Positions 25,733 through 34,607 of a DNA stretch of 64,000 nucleotides are shown piece by piece. The position numbers and the translations under genes are program-made. Below the pieces are notes generated by a model, which searched no databases, was not told the DNA's origin, and was given only the letters and a program-made list of their open reading frames with translations. The stretch lies in the NCBI GenBank assembly GCA_963782255.1, contig CAWAIS010000001.1:5456001-5520000 (forward strand), written 5' to 3'. Numbering within the stretch: position 1 is the stretch's first letter; every line of letters starts with the position of its first letter. The stretch is from Roseiarcus sp963782255. Lineage in GTDB: Bacteria; Pseudomonadota; Alphaproteobacteria; Rhizobiales; Beijerinckiaceae.

Positions 25733-27276
25733 GCGGCGCCGCATCCGGCCGCAAGAACAGCGCCAGCGCGCAACGAATCTCGATCGCCATTCTCGCAATG
25801 GGCGGACAGGGCGGAGGCGTTCTCGCCGATTGGGTCGTCGCGCTCGCCGAAGCTCAAGGTTGGGCCGCGCAGTCCACCTCGGTGCCGGGCGTCGCGCAAC
25901 GGACTGGCGCGACGATCTATTATATCGAAATGGCGCCGATCAGAGCGGGCGCAGAGCCTGTCTTCGCGCTGATGCCGACGCCTGGCGACGTCGATGTCGT
26001 GATGGCGTCCGAGCTGATGGAGGCGGGCCGATCGGTGCTGCGCGGTCTCGTCACGCCCGAACGAACGACCCTGATCGCCTCGACGCATCGCGCTCTCGCG
26101 GTGGCGGAGAAGGAGAAACCGGGCGACGGCGTCGGCGACCCTGCGGTCGTCTCGATCGCGACCGAGTTTGCCGCCAGGCGGCGGATCGCGTTCGACATGG
26201 AAGCGCTCGCGAAAGCGGAGGGCAGTGTCATTTCAGCGGCGATGTTCGGCGCCCTCGCTGCGAGCGAAGCGCTCCCGTTTGACCGCGCAGCGTTTGAATC
26301 CGCGATCCGCGTCAGCGGGACCGGCGCGACATCGAGCCTGCGCGCGTTTGCCGCCGCTTTCGACCGGACCCGGCAGAAGCCGGTCGAGCTGGTGCGTCGT
26401 TTCCCCGACAAGCGGTTCGTGGCGATGCCGGAAACGGCGGGCCATCCCGAGCTCGATCGCCTGGTTGCGCGCATTCGCACGACCTTTCCCGATTCAGTGC
26501 AACCGATGCTGTTCGCCGGAGTGCGGCGTCTGGTCGACTATCTCGATCCCGATTATGCGCTCGAATATCTCGATCGCGTCGGCATGCTGTTCGACATCGA
26601 TCGCGCGCAAGGCGGGAATACGAGGGGTTTCGCCTTCACCGCCGCCGCCGCCAAATATGTCGTGACCGCGATGGCCTACGACGACGTCGCGCGCGTCGCC
26701 GACCTCAAGATCCGCGAATCCCGCCGGGCGCGCGTGCGCGTCGAAGTTGCCGCCGCGGAGGATATGCTCGTCGCAACGACCGAGTATTTCCATCCGCGAG
26801 CCAATGAGTTGTGCGCCGCCTTGCCCGAGCGGTGGGGCGAGTGGATCGAGGGGCGGCCCGCAATATTCAAGGCGCTGGATCGCGTGCTCAACCGAGGACG
26901 GCGTATCCGCACCAACACCGTGACCGGCTATCTCGCGCTTGCGGCGGTCGCAAGTTTCAGGAGCCGCCGGCGCGGGTCGCTACGCCACGCGCGCGAAGCG
27001 GCGCACCGCGAGGCCTGGCTGACCCTGGCCGCGCAAGTGTTGGAGAGCAACTACGCGTTGGGCGTGGAAGTGCTGGCGTGCCGTCGTTTGGTCAAGGGCT
27101 ATTCCGATACCCATGCGCGCGGACTCTCGAAGTTCGACCGCGTGATGTCGGCGGCGCCGACGCTGGCCAAACGCGATGATGGCGCGGTGTGGCTAGACCG
27201 ACTGAAGCGCGCCGCGCTCGCAGACGAGGACGGAACGGCGCTTGACGGCGTGCTCAAGACGGTCGCCTCACTCTGA
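25729..27276 (+). CDS. iorB: Indolepyruvate-type oxidoreductase, small subunit fused to DUF6537
   Basis: A 515-residue protein. Residues 1-200 are the gamma domain of 2-oxoacid oxidoreductases (ILAMGGQGGGVLADWVVALAE, QSTSVPGVAQRTGATIYYIEM, VMASELMEAGRSVL). The remaining 300 residues are the helical region known as DUF6537, found only in bacterial IorB-like proteins (YLDPDYALEYLDRVGMLFDID, EYFHPRANELCAALPERWGEW, KGYSDTHARGLSKFDRVM). The ATG overlaps the iorA stop (ATGA), so the subunits are translationally coupled. The long form is usual in proteobacteria. The enzyme may be somewhat oxygen tolerant, given the aerobic monooxygenase in the same island, but this is inference. Confidence 0.9.
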   Translation: MSGAASGRKNSASAQRISIAILAMGGQGGGVLADWVVALAEAQGWAAQSTSVPGVAQRTGATIYYIEMAPIRAGAEPVFALMPTPGDVDVVMASELMEAGRSVLRGLVTPERTTLIASTHRALAVAEKEKPGDGVGDPAVVSIATEFAARRRIAFDMEALAKAEGSVISAAMFGALAASEALPFDRAAFESAIRVSGTGATSSLRAFAAAFDRTRQKPVELVRRFPDKRFVAMPETAGHPELDRLVARIRTTFPDSVQPMLFAGVRRLVDYLDPDYALEYLDRVGMLFDIDRAQGGNTRGFAFTAAAAKYVVTAMAYDDVARVADLKIRESRRARVRVEVAAAEDMLVATTEYFHPRANELCAALPERWGEWIEGRPAIFKALDRVLNRGRRIRTNTVTGYLALAAVASFRSRRRGSLRHAREAAHREAWLTLAAQVLESNYALGVEVLACRRLVKGYSDTHARGLSKFDRVMSAAPTLAKRDDGAVWLDRLKRAALADEDGTALDGVLKTVASL

Positions 27277-27381
27277 AGGATTGACGGCCCGAGGGCGTCG
27301 AGGACGAGGCCGAAACAGCTCAATCTTTGCGCAGGATCCATCGCGCTCGGCGACAGGCGCCAAGGCGCGTGGAACTCATCC

Positions 27382-27912
27382 TCATATCCCGTGCTTGCGA
27401 ATGTTCTGGATCATCTTGTGCAGCGTCGCGGTAAACGCCTTGTATTCCTGGTTGTCGACTCCCTCGAAAATCTTCAGCAGCGTATCATACATCGTCGGCC
27501 AGACCTTCGCGAAGGCTTCGCGCCCAGGCTGCGTGATTTCGACGTCGCGCACTCTCAGATCTTCGGCGCGCGGACGGCGCAGAATGAAGCCCTTTTCTTC
27601 AAGAGAATCGAGCGTGCGGCTCATCGTCGATTGCTCGGTCAGGGCGTAAAGCGAAAGCTCGTTGATTGTAACCGGCGACGAGATGCTGAGGATCGCGAGC
27701 GCGCGCATCTTGGTCGTCGTCATATCGTGAGCCTTCAGCGCGTTGGCGAGATGCGTGTTCCAACTCAGCGACACGCTGTTGATCAGATAGGGCGCGAATT
27801 GCTGCAGGCCAATTTCGCCAAGCGACGGGCGGAGGCCCGCGGCGCTCGCCCGCACCCAAAGCGGATCTTCGAAGGCGGCGTCGGGCGCGCGCAAGTTCAA
27901 TTGGTCGTTCAT
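27382..27912 (-). CDS. MarR-family transcriptional regulator
   Basis: A 176-residue winged-helix regulator. The core is KALNAHDM-like (ANALKAHDMTTTKMRALAIL), then the recognition region VTINELSLYALTEQSTMSRTLDSLEEKGFI and the wing RRPRAEDLRVRDVEITQPG. The C-terminal dimerisation helix is KIFEGVDNQEYKAFTATLHK. The ATG at 27912 overlaps the stop of the CrtI-like gene (ATGA); the longer frame to 28065 is spurious. As the only regulator in the island it is the natural candidate for controlling the transporter, iorAB and the anthranilate operon, probably with an aromatic acid or its CoA ester as inducer. Confidence 0.9.
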   Translation of the reverse strand: MNDQLNLRAPDAAFEDPLWVRASAAGLRPSLGEIGLQQFAPYLINSVSLSWNTHLANALKAHDMTTTKMRALAILSISSPVTINELSLYALTEQSTMSRTLDSLEEKGFILRRPRAEDLRVRDVEITQPGREAFAKVWPTMYDTLLKIFEGVDNQEYKAFTATLHKMIQNIRKHGI

Positions 27913-29492
27913 TTCAGCGCGCTGGCGAGCAGGAAGCCCGAACCACCTGCAAGGCCTGGACCGGGGTGGGTCGAGGCGCCGATGTGGTAGAGGCGGGGGA
28001 CATGAGTGCGGTGATTCAACGAGGACGCAAAGGGGCGCCAGACGAAAAACTGGTCGAGACCACAATAGCCGCCGTAGGGATCGCCGCCGACGAGATTGAC
28101 GTTCATCAACTCGAGGTCTGCGGGCGAATAGGCCTTGCGCGCGATGACGAGGCTCTTGAAGCCATTGATGTGGCGGGAGAACAGCGCCTCGACGCGGTCG
28201 GCGTATGCCTCACGGACGGCGGGGGTCCATCGGCCGTCGGCCGGCGTGACAATCTGTCCGGCCGCATCGCCTTTCAGGAAGCGTGGCGCCTCGGGCAATT
28301 GCAGCCAAAGGATCGCCTTGCCGTCTGGCGCGCGCGAGGGGTCGAGCGCTGTCGGTTGCCCCACGCAGATCGTCGGCTCGGCAGGCAGCAACCCGCGTTC
28401 GGCCTCGTTGGCCGCGCGCGACACGCCGTCGAGGCCCGGGGTGATGTGCAGCAACGCGACTTTGCCCAGTTCCTCGCCGCCGATCCAGCGTGGCGGAGCG
28501 TCGAGCGCGTAGTGGATCTGCATATCGCCTTTGCCGTGGCGGTAGCGTCGCAATGCAGCGGCAATTTCTGGAGGGGGCGCACTGTCGCGCAAGAGACGGC
28601 TGTATAGCTGCGCGGGAGTGACCGAGCAGATCACCCCTTTGCCGGACATGATCGTCTCGCCCGAGGAAAGCTTCACGCCGATCGCACGGCCTCCCGCGTC
28701 GAGCAGCACCTTCTCGACATCGGCGCCGCTGCGAATCTGGCCGCCTTGGTCGCCAATCAACCGTTCGAAAGCGCCGATCAGCGAATTGGCGCCTCCGACG
28801 GCTATCGGGCATCCCGCGAGTTCGACCGCGAAGGCGATCACCTTGATCATTTGCGCCGAATAGGCGCTTTCGGGATTGAGGCCGCAGTGCAAGCCCCAGG
28901 GCGCCCAAAGGGCATGCACGGCCTCGGAACCATAGGTCGCCTCGAGATAGTTGCGCGATGGCTTCAGCGCCTCCCCGAACCAGGCCAGCAATGCGCGCGG
29001 TCCGCGCCTCCAGGCCTCGCGCGCAATCGTCATCGCCATCGATCGCGACCAGAGCCGGCCGCCGAGAAGCGAGAACAGGAAAGGCGCGTCGGCGCCCATT
29101 CCGTCCATTTCCTTGGCGAACGCGGCGCCGTCGCCCGGCGCACAGGCGTCGAAGGTCGCGATGTTGCGTTTCCGGTCCCGCGAAAACAGCACGTGCGAGC
29201 CATCGGGACGCAAGACGCCGGTTGGCAGGTCGCTGTGAGCGACCGCGAATCCGCGCGCCTCCAGGTCCTTGCCGATCGCGCCGTAGGCGGGCGAGGTCAG
29301 GAACAGCACCAAGGTTGTCGCCATCACGTCGTGCAGGAACCCGGGCACCGTGATCTCCTCGGTGCGCAAACAGCCGCCGACGCGGTCGTTGCGATCAAGG
29401 ACCAGCACCGTGGCGCCGTTCTTTCCCAGGACGCTGGCGGCGACCAAGCCATTGATGCCGCCGCCAACGATCACATAGTCTGGATCGGCCAT
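27909..29492 (-). CDS. FAD-dependent oxidoreductase, CrtI/PYROXD2-like (copy A)
   Basis: A 527-residue flavoprotein of the phytoene desaturase-like superfamily. The FAD-binding start is YVIVGGGINGLVAASVLG with the second glycine-rich part DRVGGCLRTEEI, and the C-terminus has LYHIGASTHPGPGLAGGSG, the family's FAD-binding end. A mid-protein GGANSLIGAFERLI matches the GG-motif of this group. It is paralogous to the protein at 30652 across its length. It sits between the hydrolase and the MarR gene. These flavoproteins desaturate or isomerise unknown substrates; in this cluster the alicyclic CoA intermediates are plausible substrates, but that is speculation. Confidence 0.88.
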   Translation of the reverse strand: MADPDYVIVGGGINGLVAASVLGKNGATVLVLDRNDRVGGCLRTEEITVPGFLHDVMATTLVLFLTSPAYGAIGKDLEARGFAVAHSDLPTGVLRPDGSHVLFSRDRKRNIATFDACAPGDGAAFAKEMDGMGADAPFLFSLLGGRLWSRSMAMTIAREAWRRGPRALLAWFGEALKPSRNYLEATYGSEAVHALWAPWGLHCGLNPESAYSAQMIKVIAFAVELAGCPIAVGGANSLIGAFERLIGDQGGQIRSGADVEKVLLDAGGRAIGVKLSSGETIMSGKGVICSVTPAQLYSRLLRDSAPPPEIAAALRRYRHGKGDMQIHYALDAPPRWIGGEELGKVALLHITPGLDGVSRAANEAERGLLPAEPTICVGQPTALDPSRAPDGKAILWLQLPEAPRFLKGDAAGQIVTPADGRWTPAVREAYADRVEALFSRHINGFKSLVIARKAYSPADLELMNVNLVGGDPYGGYCGLDQFFVWRPFASSLNHRTHVPRLYHIGASTHPGPGLAGGSGFLLASALK

Positions 29493-29538
29493 GGTTTCTT
29501 GCCCGCAGGGGTCGTCAGTCGCGCTTGGGGCAGGCGGC

Positions 29539-30327
29539 TCAATTCGGAACGAGGGCCAGCGCGCGCACTGGGGATCCCGTGCCCTCGACGAACTTCAGCG
29601 GGGCTGCGATCAGGACGGCGCCCTTCGCGGGCAGCTGGTCGAGATGGCAAAGGCTCGCCAGGCCGTAGCGGTTCGCCTGATGCATGAGCGTATGGGCCGG
29701 GAAAGGCGGATTCATGCCTCCCGCCGAGCCGGCGTCGGTGCCAACTGTCTCGGAACCCCAGCCGATCACGCCCTTGGAGATCAGATAGGTGATCGCTTCA
29801 GCGGTCGGACCGGGCGAATGAGGCCCGTTCGCATCGGCGTTCAAGAAAGTTTGCGAGGCGCCGTTGCGTTTGTACCAGTCCGTCCGCAGGAGCACCCACC
29901 CGCCCTGCTCGATCTCGCCGTGCTCTTCTTCCCATGCCTTGATGCTGTCAACGGTGAGCAAATAGTCTGCGTCCGCCGCCGCCTCTTTCGAGCGATCGAT
30001 GACGTTGGCGGGAGCGACGAAACGCTTGACGGGAATGCGGTCGGTCGAGCCGTCGGGATAATCCTTGCCGCTGATCCAGTGCCGCGGCGCATCGAAATGC
30101 GTGCCGGTATGCTCGCCGAGTTCGAGCCAGTTCCATGCCCAATAGGGACCGTCGGCGTCGTAATGGGAGATGCTGTGGACCTTCACCGGCGGCGTATTCT
30201 TGCCAATGTGGGGCGGAAGCTGGATCACAGGGGTTTCCGGCCCGAGCGGCGCCGACAGGTCGACGACCCGAACCGATCCGGAAAGCAGCGCCGATGCCAG
30301 ATCCGCTAGCGTTTTGGCTGAACTCAT
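29539..30327 (-). CDS. Cyclase-family metal hydrolase (kynurenine formamidase / isatin hydrolase-like)
   Basis: A 262-residue member of the cyclase family (PF04199). The metal-binding signature HxGTHxDxPxH is exact at residues 73-83 (HTGTHFDAPRH). VVDLSAPLGPETPVI at the start and GWVLLRTDWY in the middle are typical. Members hydrolyse N-formylkynurenine (KynB) or isatin, both by attack on an amide next to an aromatic ring. With tryptophan dioxygenase and kynureninase in the neighbouring operon and no other formamidase in sight, the formamidase role is the simplest; isatin hydrolase is an alternative because this subfamily is longer than KynB (about 210 residues). The start at 30327 has GGGAGG upstream. 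First gene of the cyclase-CrtI-MarR operon. Confidence 0.85.
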   Translation of the reverse strand: MSSAKTLADLASALLSGSVRVVDLSAPLGPETPVIQLPPHIGKNTPPVKVHSISHYDADGPYWAWNWLELGEHTGTHFDAPRHWISGKDYPDGSTDRIPVKRFVAPANVIDRSKEAAADADYLLTVDSIKAWEEEHGEIEQGGWVLLRTDWYKRNGASQTFLNADANGPHSPGPTAEAITYLISKGVIGWGSETVGTDAGSAGGMNPPFPAHTLMHQANRYGLASLCHLDQLPAKGAVLIAAPLKFVEGTGSPVRALALVPN

Positions 30328-30651
30328 ATTCGTCCTCCCATGTCGCGCGCCCTCAAGGGCCAACAGTCGGCCTCCGGCGCCGTTCCCACACGCGCTCCCG
30401 CGGCGCCGAGGAGCGCAAATTAGGCGCGGAAATATGAATTTGCAACAATCAGGACACTGCATTCCGATCCAACGCCGGCGCCGCCTCTTGTCGGAAAGGA
30501 TGTTGCGAACTCCGCTGTTATCGGACATTTTCAGGCGCAGGAGCGCAATCTCATGGACCGCCACAGCGGAGCTTTGGGATCGGAATGTTTGGATACGCAT
30601 GGAATAGCCCCATCGTCGCGGCGTCGAGACTTTCAAACGGGAGGCCCCAGG
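30328..30651. promoter_or_regulatory. Divergent promoter region of the anthranilate island
   Basis: About 324 bases between the minus-strand cyclase operon and the long plus-strand catabolic operon. It contains the candidate operator at 30432. The right part near 30480-30600 has no convincing promoter boxes. No gene is supported; open frames running through it are extensions of neighbours. Confidence 0.6.
30432..30444 (-). promoter_or_regulatory. Candidate MarR operator, copy 2
   Basis: On the minus strand this reads TGCAAATTCATAT, matching TGCATCTTCATAT at 23372-23384 at 11 of 13 positions. It is located 105 bases upstream of the cyclase start and 208 bases upstream of the long operon. The same motif in both divergent spacers suggests common control. 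Confidence 0.4.
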
Positions 30652-32220
30652 ATGTCTTATGACGCGGTGGTGATCGGCGCCGGCCACAATGGGCTCGCCG
30701 CGGCCGTTCGGCTTGCTGAAAAAGGATGGTCCGTGGCGGTGGTCGAAGGCAAACAGACAGCGGGCGGCGCAGTCAAGACCCAGGAGCTCACCCTGCCGGG
30801 CTTTCGCCATGATCTCGGCGCGATGAACCTGTCGATGTTCGCGGGCTCGGGCTTCTTCGCGGCGCACAAGCAGGCGCTCATGGATCAGGGCCTCGGCTTC
30901 ATGCCCGCGCAAGACTGTTTCGCCAGCGTCTTTCGTGACGGAACCTATCTCGGCGTCAGCACCGGCCTCGACAAAACTACGGCTGGCATCGCTGCTCTCT
31001 CGCCCGCGGATGCCGAAGCCTGGCGCGATCTAGTTGCGCGCTTCGATCTCGACGCTCCGCATATTTTCGCGCTGTTAGGCTCCCCGATGCCCTCGATCGC
31101 GGCTGCCAAAGTCGTTTGGAAGGCCTGGCGGCAGCGAAGAACCGGGTGGTTGTTCGAGACGCTTCGTCTCTTCCTGGCGAGCCCGCGGGATTTCCTCGAC
31201 GCGCGGTTCTCGCACCCGAAGGTCAAGACAATGATGGCGGCTTGGGGGTTGCACCTCGATTTCCCGCCCGATGTCGCTGGAGGCGCGCTGTTTCCCTATC
31301 TCGAATGCATGGCCAACCAGACCTTCGGCATGGTGATTGGCAAAGGCGGGGCGGACACCATCGTGAACGCGATGACCGGTGCGCTGAATGCGCGGGGCGC
31401 GGCGCTGGTCCTCGGCGCTCCCGTCGCGCGGATCGATGTCGTTTCCGGACGCGCCAGCGGCGTGACTCTGGCGGACGGACGCCAGCTCGAAGCGAGGCGC
31501 GCCGTCATCGCCAACGTGCACCCGAAGCTCGTTTTCGGAACGCTGGTCGCCTCCGATTCCGCCCGCAAAAAATTCGAACGCGACGTCTCGGCGTTCCGGG
31601 CGGGTCCGGGCACTATGATGATACACCTTGCGCTTGACGCGCTGCCCGACTGGAGCGCTGGCGCGGTCCTCAAGCGCTTCGCTTACGTCCATGTGGCGCC
31701 AGATCTCGAAATGATGTCGCGGGTCTTTTCCGAAGCGTCGGCCGGACTGCTTCCCGCCGAGCCCGCATTGGTCGTCGGCCAACCCACCGCGATCGACCCC
31801 TCGCGCGCTCCGGAAGGCAAGCATATCCTCTGGGTTCAGGTCCGCGTTCTGCCAGCCGAGATTCGCGGCGACGCCAAGGGCGAGATTGGGGCGACGAATT
31901 GGGACGAGGCGAAGGAAGCCTACGCCGAACGCGTGCTCGACATCCTCGAGTCCTACGCGCCTGGCTTGCGGAGCCTGGTGCTGGCCCGGGCGGTCTGGTC
32001 TCCGGTCGATCTCGAACGCGAAAATCCCAACCTGATCGGCGGCGACAGTCTTTCGGGGAGCCACCATCTCGACCAGAACTTTTTCCTGCGTCCGGTTGCC
32101 GGCCATTCGCGCTACGCGACGCCGGTAAAGGGCCTCTATCTCTGCGGAGCCTCGACCTGGCCCGGCGCGGGGACCGGCGCAGGCTCAGGTTTCATGCTCG
32201 CGAAAATGCTCGCGGGATAA
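30652..32220 (+). CDS. FAD-dependent oxidoreductase, CrtI/PYROXD2-like (copy B)
   Basis: A 522-residue paralogue of the protein encoded at 27909-29492. The FAD-binding start is DAVVIGAGHNGLAAAVRLAE, then TAGGAVKTQELTLPGF; the C-terminus has LYLCGASTWPGAGTGAGSG. The mid-protein GGADTIVNAMTGAL corresponds to the GG-motif. SYDAVV begins directly after the ATG at 30652, which follows GGGAGG; the frame extension upstream is discarded. It opens the long catabolic operon, 62 bases before the monooxygenase/reductase gene. Two such proteins in adjacent divergent operons suggest a heteromer or successive oxidations. Confidence 0.88.
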   Translation: MSYDAVVIGAGHNGLAAAVRLAEKGWSVAVVEGKQTAGGAVKTQELTLPGFRHDLGAMNLSMFAGSGFFAAHKQALMDQGLGFMPAQDCFASVFRDGTYLGVSTGLDKTTAGIAALSPADAEAWRDLVARFDLDAPHIFALLGSPMPSIAAAKVVWKAWRQRRTGWLFETLRLFLASPRDFLDARFSHPKVKTMMAAWGLHLDFPPDVAGGALFPYLECMANQTFGMVIGKGGADTIVNAMTGALNARGAALVLGAPVARIDVVSGRASGVTLADGRQLEARRAVIANVHPKLVFGTLVASDSARKKFERDVSAFRAGPGTMMIHLALDALPDWSAGAVLKRFAYVHVAPDLEMMSRVFSEASAGLLPAEPALVVGQPTAIDPSRAPEGKHILWVQVRVLPAEIRGDAKGEIGATNWDEAKEAYAERVLDILESYAPGLRSLVLARAVWSPVDLERENPNLIGGDSLSGSHHLDQNFFLRPVAGHSRYATPVKGLYLCGASTWPGAGTGAGSGFMLAKMLAG

Positions 32221-32282
32221 GCGGAATTCTCGATGCCCAAGGGATCGCCCGAATAGGGCGTCGGCAGCGGAAAGGCGGCGAC

Positions 32283-34607
32283 ATGCGGATCGTCTGTATC
32301 GGAGGGGGACCGGCCGGGCTCTATTTCGGTCTCTTGATGAAACGTCGAAACCCCGAACACTCCATCACCGTCGTCGAACGCAACAAGCCTTACGACACCT
32401 TCGGCTGGGGCGTCGTCTTTTCCGACGCGATGATGCAGGCGATGCGCGCCGCCGACCCCAAGAGCGCGGAGCAGATCGCGGACGCCTTCAATCACTGGGA
32501 CGATATCGAGCTTATCTTCAAGGGCACGCGCCAGCGCACCACCGGACACGGTTTCATCGGGATCGGACGCAAGCAATTGCTCAACATCCTGCAGCGCCGC
32601 TGCGAAGAGCTCGGCGTCGAGCTCGCGTTCGAGCAGGATGTCGAATCCGATCTTCAGTTTCCGGACGCAGATCTGATCGTGGCGGCGGACGGGATCAATT
32701 CCCGGATCCGCGACCGTTATGCGGATGTCTTCAAGCCCGATCTGATCGTGCGGCCCAACCGATACATCTGGCTGGGGACCAGGAAGCTTTTCGACGCCTT
32801 CACGTTCGATTTTCGGCGCACTAAGCATGGCTGGTTTCAAGCCCACATTTACAAATTCGACCGCGACACGTCGACGTTCATTGTCGAAACCACCGAGGAC
32901 ACGTTCGCGGCGCATGGCCTCGATAAGCTCGATCAGCAGGAATCGATCGCCTTCTGTGAACGGATATTTTCCGAAACGCTCGACGGCGCATGCCTGATGA
33001 CCAACGCGCGCCACCTGCGCGGTTCGGCCTGGCTCAATTTCAACCGGCTGATCTGTGGCGCCTGGGGCCATTTCAACGGCAGGTCGCATGTCGTTCTGAT
33101 GGGCGACGCGGCGCATACCGCCCATTTCGCCATCGGTTCGGGCACAAAGCTTGCGTTGGACGACGCCATCGAACTCGCCAATCAATTCGACGCGCTCGGC
33201 CATGAACGTGAACGCATCGCTCCGGCTTTGGCCGCCTATGAGGACATGCGCCGCGTCGACGTCGCGCGTATCCAGAACGCGGCGCGAAATGCGATGGAAT
33301 GGTTCGAAGTCGTCGGTCGGCGCTACGCCGACACGATGGAGCCTGAACAGTTCTTTTATTCCATGCTGACGCGGTCCCAGCGCATAAGTCACGAGAATTT
33401 GCGGCTTCGCGACCCGCACTGGCTTGAGGGCTACGAGCGCTGGTTCTCGCGCCGTGCGGGCGTGCCGGTATTGGAAGGCGCACGCGCACTCCCCCCGATG
33501 CTCACTCCCTATCGCGTGCGGGGCCTTTCGCTCGCCAATCGGATCGTCGTGTCTCCGATGGCGATGTATTCGGCGAAAGACGGACTGATCAACGATTTCC
33601 ATATCGCGCATCTGGGCGCACGGGCGATGGGCGGCGCGGGCCTCGTATTCGCTGAGATGACCTGCGTGTCGCCCGATGCGCGCATCACTCCCGGCTGTCT
33701 CGGCCTCTGGAACGATGCGCAGCAGCGCGAGTGGAGGCGGCTCGTCGAGCTAATCCATTCCGTCGGTCACGCCAAGGCTGGACTGCAATTGGGTCACGCA
33801 GGCCGCAAGGGCTCGACGCGGGTTGCGTGGGACGGCATCGATCAGCCTCTGGAACATGACAACTGGCCGCTCATCTCAGCTTCGGCTCTGCCCTACCTGC
33901 CGCACGGCGAAGTCCCGCACGCAATGGATCGCGCCGACATGGAAAGAGTGCGCGATGATTTCGTGGCGGCGACGCGTCGTGGGGCGGCGGCTGGCGTCGA
34001 CTGGCTGGAGCTGCATTGCGCGCACGGCTACCTTCTCTCGAGCTTCCTCTCGCCGCTGACCAATGTCCGGCAGGACGAATATGGCGGCAGTCATGAAAAC
34101 CGCGCCCGCTATCCCCTCGAAGTCTTCGGAGCGATCCGCGCGGTTTGGCCGGACGACCGGCCGATCTCCGTACGACTGTCCTGTCACGACTGGACGGCGG
34201 GCGGAAATACGCCCGATGACGCGGAAATCTTCGCAGCCATGTTCAAGGCTGCAGGAGCAGACCTGATCGATTGCTCTTCCGGTCAAGTGTCAAAGGCGGA
34301 GCGTCCCGTCTACGGCCGCCTGTTTCAGACGCCGTTTTCTGACCAGATCCGCAACGAGGCGCAAATCGCCACAATTGCCGTCGGAGCGATTTCCGAAGCC
34401 GATCACGCGAACTCCATCCTTGCTGCGGGGAGGGCCGATCTTTGCGCGATTGCCCGCCCGCATCTGGCCGACCCGGCGTGGACGTTGCACGAGGCCGCGC
34501 GCATCGGCGTGAACACGATCGCCTGGCCGAAGCAATATTCCGCCGCGAAAGGGCAATATGAAGCCAATCTCGCTCGCGCCGTTGCGGCCGCGGCGGAGGC
34601 GAAATGA
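32283..34607 (+). CDS. 2-aminobenzoyl-CoA monooxygenase/reductase (bifunctional flavoprotein)
   Basis: A 774-residue fusion. Residues 1-400 form a class A FAD monooxygenase with RIVCIGGGPAGLYFGLL at the N-terminus, ADLIVAADGINSRIR, and GDAAHTAHFAIGSGTKLALD as the GD motif. Residues from about 405 onward are an old-yellow-enzyme barrel starting PYRVRGLSLANRIVVSPMAM with ELHCAHGYLLSSFLSP, DEYGGSHENRARYPLEV and AGRADLCAIARPHLADPAW. The same two-domain order is found in the Azoarcus evansii enzyme that hydroxylates and then reduces 2-aminobenzoyl-CoA to a non-aromatic oxo-cyclohexene CoA ester, and in salicylyl-CoA 5-hydroxylases. The neighbouring 2-aminobenzoate-CoA ligase strongly favours the former. 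Its stop overlaps the SDR start (ATGA). Confidence 0.92.
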   Translation: MRIVCIGGGPAGLYFGLLMKRRNPEHSITVVERNKPYDTFGWGVVFSDAMMQAMRAADPKSAEQIADAFNHWDDIELIFKGTRQRTTGHGFIGIGRKQLLNILQRRCEELGVELAFEQDVESDLQFPDADLIVAADGINSRIRDRYADVFKPDLIVRPNRYIWLGTRKLFDAFTFDFRRTKHGWFQAHIYKFDRDTSTFIVETTEDTFAAHGLDKLDQQESIAFCERIFSETLDGACLMTNARHLRGSAWLNFNRLICGAWGHFNGRSHVVLMGDAAHTAHFAIGSGTKLALDDAIELANQFDALGHERERIAPALAAYEDMRRVDVARIQNAARNAMEWFEVVGRRYADTMEPEQFFYSMLTRSQRISHENLRLRDPHWLEGYERWFSRRAGVPVLEGARALPPMLTPYRVRGLSLANRIVVSPMAMYSAKDGLINDFHIAHLGARAMGGAGLVFAEMTCVSPDARITPGCLGLWNDAQQREWRRLVELIHSVGHAKAGLQLGHAGRKGSTRVAWDGIDQPLEHDNWPLISASALPYLPHGEVPHAMDRADMERVRDDFVAATRRGAAAGVDWLELHCAHGYLLSSFLSPLTNVRQDEYGGSHENRARYPLEVFGAIRAVWPDDRPISVRLSCHDWTAGGNTPDDAEIFAAMFKAAGADLIDCSSGQVSKAERPVYGRLFQTPFSDQIRNEAQIATIAVGAISEADHANSILAAGRADLCAIARPHLADPAWTLHEAARIGVNTIAWPKQYSAAKGQYEANLARAVAAAAEAK

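Noticed and set aside
29539..30912. 457-residue version of the cyclase
   Set aside because: The first 195 residues run antisense into the divergent gene. The ATG at 30327 has a strong ribosome site and begins the conserved domain.
31899..32282. Upstream extension of the monooxygenase/reductase frame (902 residues)
   Set aside because: The extension overlaps the CrtI-like gene in another frame; the conserved FAD-binding start follows the ATG at 32283.
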